Under the pieces are notes generated by a model. That model did not search any database and was not told the origin of the DNA. It worked only from the letters and a program-made list of their open reading frames with translations. A stretch of 6,579 bases of DNA from Tannerellaceae bacterium (GTDB lineage Bacteria > Bacteroidota > Bacteroidia > Bacteroidales > Tannerellaceae), in NCBI GenBank assembly GCA_031273385.1, contig JAISRY010000185.1, forward strand, positions 1 to 6,579, given 5' to 3'. The position numbers and the translations under genes are program-made. Below are positions 1 to 5,429 of this stretch, piece by piece (the stretch's first letter is position 1; every line of letters begins with the position of its first letter).

Positions 1-1083
1 GCCCTCTCCTTTCCGGAACGGGACAGCCTCCATACGCGCCTCTTTCCCAGCCGTAACGGGGATCACTTCCCAACCGGCGCGGGTCAGTATCAGCGTCCCC
101 TTTTCGCCAAAGAAAGCCAGCCCCTCCTTTTTGTCATACAGCCCATGATTGATCCCGCAGGCGTGATCCCAGATGATATTCACATCCTTATAGGCGTATG
201 TGACCATCAGCGTATCGGGCGTCTCCATCGCATCCTCGGGATAGGCAAACTTGCCGCCGCCGGAAAAGACATGCGTAGGCAAATCCACCCCCACACCCTC
301 CAGTGCGTAATCCAACAGATGAACGCCCCAGTCCGACATCAGTCCGCCGGCATAATCCCAGAAGAAACGGAAGTTGTAATGGAAACGGTACTCATTAAAA
401 GGCCTGAGGGGAGCCGGGCCAAGCCACATGTCATAGTCCACTCCCACAGGAGGATTGCCGTCCGGTTTGACGGGAAGCGTCGGTTTCCCATCCTGATACG
501 CCCACACCTTTACCGTGCGGATACGCCCGATATTTCCGGCGCGTAGATAGGCGGCGGCCTCGTCCCAGTGGGGATCGCTCCGTTGCCACTGGCCGACCTG
601 GACGATCCGGTTGTACCGGCGGGCGGCTTTCACCATCAGGTCGCACTCTTCAATCGTATTCGAGAGCGGCTTTTCCACATAGACATCTTTCCCCGCCTGG
701 CAGGCATAGACCGTAGGGAGGCAATGCCAATGGTCGGGCGTACCGATAATCACCACATCCACATCCTTATTGTCGATCACCCGGCGCCAGTCCTTATACA
801 GGGCGGGGACTTTCTTCCCGCTTTTTTTCTCGACGTCGGCGGCACGTTTGTTCAGCCATTCATCATCCACATCACAGAGGGCGACACACTCCACTTCCGG
901 GTAGTCAAGAAAGGTATTCAGGTCGGAATACCCCATGCCGCGACACCCTATCAGAGCGACTTTCAGCTTATTCCCGGGAGCGGACTTTCCATAAACGGCG
1001 TGATAGGAACTGCCCATCAACGGGGCTAAACCAAGTCCGGCAGTAGATAGGGCGGACTTTTGGAGGAAACTTCTTCTATTCAT
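1..1083 (-). CDS. Gfo/Idh/MocA family oxidoreductase with Tat signal, 3' end missing
   Basis: This is an NAD(P)-dependent oxidoreductase of the Gfo/Idh/MocA family, probably exported and acting on a sugar or sugar-derived substrate that cannot be named from sequence. The frame is open for 361 codons from ATG at 1083 to the left edge, so the C-terminus and stop are outside. The N-terminus MNRRSFLQKS followed by a short Ala/Leu/Gly stretch is a twin-arginine signal without a lipobox cysteine. The Rossmann nucleotide-binding segment is ALIGCRGMG (residues 43-51). The family's EKP motif is at 137-139 (VEKPL), preceded by GTPDHWH (114-120), and DWGVHLLD lies at 251-258. No Shine-Dalgarno is visible. 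A 7/8 match to TAnnTTTG on the minus strand (1137-1144) is a possible promoter box. Tat-exported members are common in Bacteroidetes glycan-use loci. GH109-type glycosidases share this fold, but I see no clear reason to assign that activity. Confidence 0.9.
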   Translation of the reverse strand, partial: MNRRSFLQKSALSTAGLGLAPLMGSSYHAVYGKSAPGNKLKVALIGCRGMGYSDLNTFLDYPEVECVALCDVDDEWLNKRAADVEKKSGKKVPALYKDWRRVIDNKDVDVVIIGTPDHWHCLPTVYACQAGKDVYVEKPLSNTIEECDLMVKAARRYNRIVQVGQWQRSDPHWDEAAAYLRAGNIGRIRTVKVWAYQDGKPTLPVKPDGNPPVGVDYDMWLGPAPLRPFNEYRFHYNFRFFWDYAGGLMSDWGVHLLDYALEGVGVDLPTHVFSGGGKFAYPEDAMETPDTLMVTYAYKDVNIIWDHACGINHGLYDKKEGLAFFGEKGTLILTRAGWEVIPVTAGKEARMEAVPFRKGEG

Positions 1084-1157
1084 ACGGTATTCTTTATATG
1101 TTAATTGATCGTAGAAACGTATCGCGATTATGCATACAATAATACGAAATATTCTCC

Positions 1158-1165
1158 TATATTTG
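1158..1165 (+). promoter_or_regulatory. Bacteroidetes-type -7 box for the upxY-like gene
   Basis: TATATTTG matches the Bacteroidetes primary sigma factor -7 consensus TAnnTTTG at every fixed position. It lies 23 bp before the start codon at 1189, which predicts a short leader of roughly 15-20 nt. No TTTG-like -33 element is visible 19-21 bp upstream. The short leader contrasts with the long leaders on which UpxY proteins of capsule loci act. Confidence 0.55.
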
Positions 1166-1188
1166 TATCCTTATTACTAAAATAATCT

Positions 1189-1686
1189 ATGAAACAAACT
1201 AAAAAGGAGGCAAACTGGTATGTCTTATACACTACGCCAAGGGCCGAAAAACAGGTACAAAGCAGAATCGCTAACCGGGATATAGAATGTTGGTTGCCGC
1301 TACACCGCTCAACCCGTGTATGGTCGGACAGGGTAAAAACAATAGACACCCCTTTGTTCCCCTCTTATCTGTTTATCAAATGCCAGGAATATATGCTGGA
1401 GCTATTAACGAAAATCTATGGCGTCGCCCGTATTGTGTATCACGACGGAAAGCCGGCGATTATCCGGCAAAGGGAGATCGACTGCATAAAGGAATTTCTT
1501 GAACAGGCGGCCAATCGTCCGCTCTGCATCGGCGAAGATGTCGAGATCGTGGCAGGCGCCATGAAAAAGGTCTCCGGCAAGATAAGAAAAATCAACAAAC
1601 GCTATCTGGTACTCTATCTGGAGCAATTAGGCGCAATGGTAAGCGTTAAGATAGAAGACGTCGCCCCCGCGAAAAGGCTGAAATAG
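1189..1686 (+). CDS. UpxY-family transcription antiterminator (NusG paralogue), stand-alone
   Basis: This is a 165-residue NusG-like protein of the UpxY type. These proteins bind RNA polymerase and prevent early termination in long leaders, classically those of Bacteroides capsular polysaccharide operons. The NGN domain begins WYVLYTTPRAEKQV (10-23) and includes LFPSYLFIK (56-64). The C-terminal KOW-like region spans about 116-152, starting GEDVEIVAGAMKKVSGKI. The Gly-Pro usual in KOW motifs is replaced here by Gly-Ala. The length fits the family. The start is ATG 1189, just downstream of a -7 box and without a Shine-Dalgarno. No upxZ-like gene or glycan biosynthesis gene follows; the next gene converges on it one base after its stop. 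It therefore probably acts in trans or is a remnant of a lost locus. It is too short and too diverged to be the housekeeping NusG. Confidence 0.85.
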   Translation: MKQTKKEANWYVLYTTPRAEKQVQSRIANRDIECWLPLHRSTRVWSDRVKTIDTPLFPSYLFIKCQEYMLELLTKIYGVARIVYHDGKPAIIRQREIDCIKEFLEQAANRPLCIGEDVEIVAGAMKKVSGKIRKINKRYLVLYLEQLGAMVSVKIEDVAPAKRLK

Positions 1687-1687
1687 T

Positions 1688-2251
1688 TCAGGTTTTATTT
1701 TGCCGTTGGTCGAGGCGCATTTTTGCCATGCGTTCACGGAAGCCGCCATCCGTGAGGAATTGTTCACTCAACTTCTGCAGGTGTTTAGCCAACAGGTAGT
1801 CGGTTTGCTTAAGCAGGCAAATGGCGATGTTGGCAATGGTTTCGGGCGGGCGGGTAGAGACGATGTCCATATAAAAAGCGGAGTCATTGTATGTGCGTGC
1901 CAGTTCGCGCATTTTCAATTGTTCCACCGATCCGTCTTCCCATAGCCGGAGGTTTCTGGTTCTGAGGAAATCAAGGTAATCCTCGTGAAGTTCCAGCAGG
2001 CTGGCCTTTGCTACGTTTATCAGTTTAATCTCTGTTTCTTTGGAGGTGTTTGCCGCCGCGCTGCCTTCTGTGATATTCTGTTTCCCCGATCGCGCCGCCT
2101 GTACCATCTGGTCGACCGTGCGGTCGCCCCTGCGCAGGTAGGTTTGGCAAAAATAGTAGGTGATATCAAAGATGGCGACGGATTTGCGGTAGCTGTATAG
2201 CTTTCTGTAGTCTTTGGTTGGCGGAATAAGCGGCGGCGTTTTGTTAGGCAT
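1688..2251 (-). CDS. Four-helix-bundle protein (S23/23S rRNA IVP-like) with C-terminal suffix domain
   Basis: A 187-residue, largely helical protein resembling the S23/IVP four-helix-bundle family, whose first members were found in intervening sequences of 23S rRNA genes. Biochemical function is unknown. Expected helices lie at about 17-40, 44-65, 71-97 and 135-162. The segment DQMVQAARSGKQNITEGSAA (47-66) is the family's typical second-helix signature. The tail SEQFLTDGGFRERMAKMR (162-179) fits the short extension annotated as a 'four helix bundle suffix domain'. No signal peptide or membrane segment is seen. The start is ATG 2251, preceded by an A-rich stretch. A candidate promoter at 2416-2423 would give a leader containing the whole TTAAG repeat array. 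The stop lies one base from the stop of the convergent upxY-like gene. The Avd proteins of diversity-generating retroelements share this fold, but no reverse transcriptase is present here. Confidence 0.8.
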   Translation of the reverse strand: MPNKTPPLIPPTKDYRKLYSYRKSVAIFDITYYFCQTYLRRGDRTVDQMVQAARSGKQNITEGSAAANTSKETEIKLINVAKASLLELHEDYLDFLRTRNLRLWEDGSVEQLKMRELARTYNDSAFYMDIVSTRPPETIANIAICLLKQTDYLLAKHLQKLSEQFLTDGGFRERMAKMRLDQRQNKT

Positions 2252-2289
2252 GAATTGCTGTTTTTTTCAGTTGAACAATATTTATTTTT

Positions 2290-2392
2290 TTAAGAGGCTT
2301 AAGCATTTTAAGATTCTTAAGATTCTTAAGGGTCTTAAGAAATTTAAGGCTCTTAAGTTCCTTAAGAATCTTAAGCTCCTTAAGCCTCTTAA
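2290..2392. other. Long imperfect inverted repeat (hairpin or cruciform) within the TTAAG array
   Basis: The array folds on itself in one register (paired positions sum to 4682). Perfect 14-bp arms are 2290-2303 with 2379-2392, and 2308-2321 with 2361-2374. An inner stem, 2325-2339 with 2343-2357, contains three G-T pairs and closes an AAA loop at 2340-2342. Mismatches fall only in the spacers, at 2304, 2306 and 2322-2324. The G-T pairs would be wobbles in plus-sense RNA but C-A mismatches in minus-sense RNA, so the plus-sense fold is stronger. Neither side is followed by a U-run in the direction of transcription, so this does not look like an intrinsic terminator. Confidence 0.75.
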
Positions 2393-2406
2393 GAATCTTA
2401 AACCTC
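2290..2406. repeat. Array of 13 nine-bp units with core TTAAG
   Basis: TTAAG recurs at exactly 9-bp spacing, starting at 2290, 2299, 2308, 2317, 2326, 2335, 2344, 2353, 2362, 2371, 2380 and 2389. A thirteenth unit at 2398 has TTAAA. The remaining four bases of each unit vary but usually end in C, so nine units contain the self-complementary hexamer CTTAAG. Spacer bases differ between units (agg, cat, att, att, ggt, aaa, gct, ttc, aat, ctc, cct, aat, cct), which argues against very recent slippage. The array fills much of the gap between two divergent genes. No function is assigned. Confidence 0.95.
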
Positions 2407-2415
2407 AAATTCTGC

Positions 2416-2423
2416 CAAAGGTA
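2416..2423 (-). promoter_or_regulatory. Candidate -7 box for the four-helix-bundle gene
   Basis: Read on the minus strand this is TACCTTTG, an exact fit to TAnnTTTG. Transcription would begin near 2409 and run through the whole TTAAG array before reaching the ATG at 2251, giving a leader of about 158 nt. No -33 TTTG is visible at the expected distance. The position immediately before the array is what makes it notable. Confidence 0.4.
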
Positions 2424-2479
2424 TGCAAAAAATCCGTAATGAATATGGCTTCTCATAATTTTTGGCTAAGTTTGTGGCT

Positions 2480-2487
2480 TATATTTG
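2480..2487 (+). promoter_or_regulatory. Bacteroidetes-type -7 box for the DUF3078-like gene
   Basis: TATATTTG matches TAnnTTTG exactly. A TTTG at 2461-2464 lies 15 bp upstream, shorter than the usual 19-21 bp spacing, so it is only a possible -33 element. Transcription would start near 2494, leaving about 22 nt before ATG 2516 or about 34 nt before ATG 2528. Confidence 0.55.
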
Positions 2488-2515
2488 CAGATCTAAAAAA
2501 TAAACTGAAGTGCTT

Positions 2516-4075
2516 ATGGTGTTAAAAATGCGGCGTATATCTATCTTTTCCATCATATTGTTTGTCGCTGTCTATGCGGGGGCGCAAAATACGGATATGG
2601 GGTTAGGGACAAGAAGCAGGGCGGTTGCTTCTGATACCGTCCGGAATGTAGCGTTTGATGAATCAAGCCTGGACCAGGTTCCCGATATCCGGACACAGTT
2701 TGAGAAACAAAACAGCACATACGCCATACCCATGCCGCTGAGCGCAGGGCTGCAACATCTCCTTAAAGAAGAGGAAGAGGAGGAGCTCCAGATGTCGGAG
2801 GAAGCGCTTTACTGGGCTCGTTTAGTGAGGGATTCCTCTACTATTTTCAATGAATACATGACTTTCCGTGATACGATATTCGTCAGTCCTATCTATACGA
2901 CTCCCATATTCAGGGGGAAGTTATTGCCCGATGATTTGCAGTTTTACCATATAGACTATCCGGCGAGCGATAACCCGTATGCCGCGATATGCCCGCCGGA
3001 CAGTACGTTCTACAAAAACTATGTGCAGAAGAAAGAGGCGGAAGAGAGCGTATTGCGATATATTGAGGAGCATCAGCTGCCGCATTTCCGCTATTCATCC
3101 AATGACCTGCCCGGCGAAACGGTGGAGACAAAGGCCATTAAGAAATCCATACGCGAGAATCTCCCTATAAAGATAGAACGGGCGATGAGTCCGGAAGATG
3201 TGGATTCCCCGGCTAAATTTATCCCCGACAGGCGCTATTGGAGTTCCAATTTCGAGAGTAAGGTACAGTTCTCCCAAAACTACGTCTCCCCGAACTGGCA
3301 CAAAGGGGGGAACAGCAACCTGAACCTGTTCACGCGAAACTACCTGCGCTACGACTACAACAGAGACAAGGTGCAGTTGGCAAACGAAATAGAGATCAAG
3401 GCCAGCTTCTATGATGCGCCGAAAGATACGCTCCGCAGTTATAAGCTGGGCGACGACCTTTTCCGCATACACAGCAATTTGGGGTATAAGGCGTTCAGCA
3501 AGTGGTACTATACGTTTGACGCCGAATTTAAGACGCAGCTGTTCACCAACTACCAGGAGAATACCGACAACCGGCAGACCGCCATCCTTTCCCCTTTCAC
3601 CATAAATATAGGGATCGGGATGAAGTATGACCTGGTCAAGGCCTACAAGGCCAGGAACAAGCGGTTGCAACTAAGCGTTAACCTCGCCCCGCTTTCCTGT
3701 ACCTATATGTATAGTATCGACCATGGGCTGAAGATGGGGCTGTGGCGTCATGGGTTCAAGAAAAGGGAAACGCCCGTCGAGGGGGAGAACGAATATGAAT
3801 ATTCCCTTAGCCGCTTCGGTTCTACCGTAAAGGCGGATATGATCATGAACTTTAGCCGGAATATCAACTGGCAGTCGCGCGTCTATTACTTTACTTCCTA
3901 CGAGCATGTCACGGCTGAATTTGAAAACACCTTGAATTTAGCGGTCACCCGCCACTTCTCCACCAGTATTTATATTCATCTCAGGTTCGACGATTCGGTT
4001 AAGAAGACGGCGGATTTCGACTCCTATTTTCAGTTGAACGAACTGTTAAGTTTCGGATTTAATTATAAGTGGTAG
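2516..4075 (+). CDS. DUF3078-like secreted protein, probable outer-membrane beta-barrel
   Basis: A 519-residue exported protein, probably in the outer membrane; its biochemical role is unknown. A signal peptide is clear: basic KMRR (4-7), the hydrophobic stretch ISIFSIILFVAVY, and an A-G-A cleavage context before Gln24. A mature N-terminal region of about 230 residues follows, with a run of six Glu (85-90). From about residue 245 the sequence alternates polar and aromatic or hydrophobic residues as in beta-strands, starting with FSQNYVSPNWHKGGNSNLNLF (252-272). The NW..GGNS pattern is what I associate with DUF3078 proteins of Bacteroidetes. The chain ends FGFNYKW, with the terminal aromatic residue typical of barrels assembled by the BAM complex. 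ATG 2516 was chosen as it follows the promoter box and an A-rich stretch. ATG 2528 gives a tighter signal peptide and is almost equally likely; GTG 2510 is less so. The gene is 49 bp upstream of rseC, which has its own box. Confidence 0.8.
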   Translation: MVLKMRRISIFSIILFVAVYAGAQNTDMGLGTRSRAVASDTVRNVAFDESSLDQVPDIRTQFEKQNSTYAIPMPLSAGLQHLLKEEEEEELQMSEEALYWARLVRDSSTIFNEYMTFRDTIFVSPIYTTPIFRGKLLPDDLQFYHIDYPASDNPYAAICPPDSTFYKNYVQKKEAEESVLRYIEEHQLPHFRYSSNDLPGETVETKAIKKSIRENLPIKIERAMSPEDVDSPAKFIPDRRYWSSNFESKVQFSQNYVSPNWHKGGNSNLNLFTRNYLRYDYNRDKVQLANEIEIKASFYDAPKDTLRSYKLGDDLFRIHSNLGYKAFSKWYYTFDAEFKTQLFTNYQENTDNRQTAILSPFTINIGIGMKYDLVKAYKARNKRLQLSVNLAPLSCTYMYSIDHGLKMGLWRHGFKKRETPVEGENEYEYSLSRFGSTVKADMIMNFSRNINWQSRVYYFTSYEHVTAEFENTLNLAVTRHFSTSIYIHLRFDDSVKKTADFDSYFQLNELLSFGFNYKW

Positions 4076-4095
4076 GATAATTTCTAAATAATATG

Positions 4096-4103
4096 TACTT
4101 TTG
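4096..4103 (+). promoter_or_regulatory. Candidate -7 box for the rseC-rnf operon
   Basis: TACTTTTG fits TAnnTTTG exactly and lies in the 49-bp gap after the DUF3078-like gene. The predicted start of transcription, near 4110, precedes ATG 4125. It excludes the upstream in-frame TTG at 4101 as a translation start, because that codon lies inside the box. No -33 TTTG is seen at the normal distance. Confidence 0.5.
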
Positions 4104-4124
4104 CCCTGTTTTTGCTATGTCAGC

Positions 4125-4562
4125 ATGACAAATATGTGCTATACAATACGTCATACAGGGATAATAGAGAGGATTGAAGAGCATACGGTTTTCGTTAAGA
4201 TCGTTCAGCAGTCCGCTTGTGCAGGGTGTCACGCCAGGTCTATGTGCGCGACGGCCGAAAGCAAGGAAAAAGTTATTACCGTTCCCGATCACTCCGGCGA
4301 TTTTCATACGAATGAACAGGTTTGGCTCTGTGGGCAAAGCTCCATGGGGTTGCAAGCCGTGTTGTTTGCTTTTGTCTTTCCGTTGATTGCCGTCGTCCTT
4401 ACCGTCCTGTTCGGCGTCCACCGGCAATGGGGCGAAGCCCTTAGCGCACTTGCGGGGTTATTGCTTTTACTTCCCTATTATGGCCTCTTGTACCTCTTCC
4501 GCCATACATTAAAAAAGAGATTTGTTTTTACTATACAGAAAATAAACGAATACGAATCATGA
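4125..4562 (+). CDS. rseC: RseC/MucC-family (SoxR-reducing system) membrane protein
   Basis: A 145-residue inner-membrane protein of the RseC/MucC family. In E. coli, RseC works with the Rsx (Rnf-like) complex in keeping SoxR reduced. In this organism it is more likely an accessory of the Rnf complex encoded next to it (inference). The N-terminal domain opens with HTGIIERIEEHTVFVKIVQQ and carries a cysteine cluster at C32, C35 and C41 (SACAGCHARSMC), which could bind a metal or Fe-S centre. Two membrane segments follow, at about 76-98 and 105-126, with QSSMGLQAVL leading into the first as is usual for the family. The start ATG 4125 was picked from the promoter box upstream; ATG 4134 is an alternative. 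The stop TGA overlaps the rnfB ATG in an ATGA junction, implying coupled translation. Confidence 0.9.
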   Translation: MTNMCYTIRHTGIIERIEEHTVFVKIVQQSACAGCHARSMCATAESKEKVITVPDHSGDFHTNEQVWLCGQSSMGLQAVLFAFVFPLIAVVLTVLFGVHRQWGEALSALAGLLLLLPYYGLLYLFRHTLKKRFVFTIQKINEYES

Positions 4563-5428
4563 TATTAATAGCCATTGCCTCTTTAGGAGGGATCGGAGTC
4601 GTAGGCGCTCTTTTCCTTTACGCTGCCTCAAAGAAGTTTGAAGTATATGAAGATCCCCGTATCGCCAGGGTACAGGATGTCTTGCCTGCCGCCAACTGTG
4701 GGGGATGCGGCTATCCGGGATGTTCGGGATTTGCTGCGGCTTGTGCGAAAGCCGAGTCGTTGGACGACCTGCTTTGCCCGGTAGGGGGGAGCGAGGTGAT
4801 GGGAAAGGTGGCGGCCATCCTGGGGAAAGAGGCGGGAAAGGCCGACCCGCTGGTGGCGGTGGTACGTTGCAACGGGGGATGCGAAGCTCGTCCGCGCACG
4901 AATCGCTACGACGGAGCGCAGAACTGTGCGATAGCTTCCGCCCTGTATGGAGGCGAGACGGGATGTTCGTTCGGTTGTATGAGTTATGGCGATTGCGTGG
5001 CGGCGTGTACTTTCGGAGCGATCAGGATGAATCCCGACACGCGTTTGCCGGAGGTGATCGAGGAGAGATGTACGGCGTGCGGCGCTTGCGTCAAGGCGTG
5101 CCCCAAAATGCTGATCGAGCTGAGGCGCAAGGGGCCTAAGTCGCGCCGTATCTTCGTCAGCTGCATGAATAAGGACAAAGGGGGAGCGGCCAGGAAGGCT
5201 TGCGGCAATGCCTGTATCGGTTGTAGTAAGTGCGAAAAGGAATGTCCTTTCGAGTCTATTGTTATGGAGCAGAACCTGGCCTATATCGACCACCGGAAAT
5301 GCCGTTTGTGCCGGAAATGCGTCGCCGTTTGCCCGACGAACGCCATCCATGAATTGAACTTCCCGCCCCGTAAGGAGGCTGCCGTTGAAGATAATAAAGC
5401 GAAAACAAATGAAGAGAAATCCAACTAG
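4559..5428 (+). CDS. rnfB: Rnf complex subunit RnfB, multi-cluster ferredoxin type
   Basis: RnfB, the electron-input subunit of the ion-translocating ferredoxin:NAD+ oxidoreductase, is anchored in the inner membrane and passes electrons from reduced ferredoxin. One N-terminal membrane helix (about 2-23) is followed by the Fe-S domain with C47, C50, C55 and C73 (NCGGCGYPGC ... CPVGG). Then come C104, C108 and C123, and four ferredoxin-type motifs: C136/C140/C146/C150, C171/C174/C177/C181, C219/C222/C225/C229 and C248/C251/C254/C258. The total is 26 cysteines in 289 residues. This is the long form seen in anaerobes, compared with roughly 190 residues in E. coli RsxB. The Pro that usually follows the last Cys of the first motif is Thr here (CTFGAI). 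The C-terminal 20 residues are charged and probably disordered. The gene overlaps rseC by 4 bp and ends one base before rnfC. Confidence 0.96.
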   Translation: MILIAIASLGGIGVVGALFLYAASKKFEVYEDPRIARVQDVLPAANCGGCGYPGCSGFAAACAKAESLDDLLCPVGGSEVMGKVAAILGKEAGKADPLVAVVRCNGGCEARPRTNRYDGAQNCAIASALYGGETGCSFGCMSYGDCVAACTFGAIRMNPDTRLPEVIEERCTACGACVKACPKMLIELRRKGPKSRRIFVSCMNKDKGGAARKACGNACIGCSKCEKECPFESIVMEQNLAYIDHRKCRLCRKCVAVCPTNAIHELNFPPRKEAAVEDNKAKTNEEKSN

Positions 5429-5429
5429 T

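Noticed and set aside
145..1029. Plus-strand open frames at 145-546 and 568-1029
   Set aside because: They are antisense to the Gfo/Idh/MocA gene, whose minus-strand frame is open from 1083 to the edge and carries the family motifs.
1121..1128. ATCGCGAT palindrome between the divergent oxidoreductase and upxY-like genes, as an operator
   Set aside because: It is a single 8-bp palindrome with no second copy and no recognised regulator site, so chance is a sufficient explanation.
2290..2392. Array hairpin as an intrinsic terminator
   Set aside because: Neither strand has a U-run after the hairpin in the direction of transcription, and the array lies between divergent starts, where no terminator is needed.
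2290..2406. CRISPR array or origin iterons
   Set aside because: A 9-bp period with a 5-6 bp core is far too short for CRISPR repeats and spacers. No cas, rep or dnaA-like gene and no DnaA boxes are visible.
2244..2456. Minus-strand open frame through the array, also (LKx)n
   Set aside because: Because CTTAAG is self-complementary, the opposite strand gives the same Leu-Lys pattern. The frame overlaps the start of the four-helix-bundle gene, and no promoter or start signal favours it.
2214..2525. Plus-strand open frame through the array giving a Leu-Lys-rich (LKx)n peptide
   Set aside because: The LK repeats follow from CTTAAG read in one frame at a 9-bp period. The frame starts inside the divergent four-helix-bundle gene and ends inside the DUF3078-like gene, and its non-repeat parts look like no protein family.
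3095..3907. Minus-strand open frames at 3095-3670 and 3671-3907
   Set aside because: They are shadows opposite the DUF3078-like gene, which has a signal peptide, a barrel-like pattern and a proper C-terminus.
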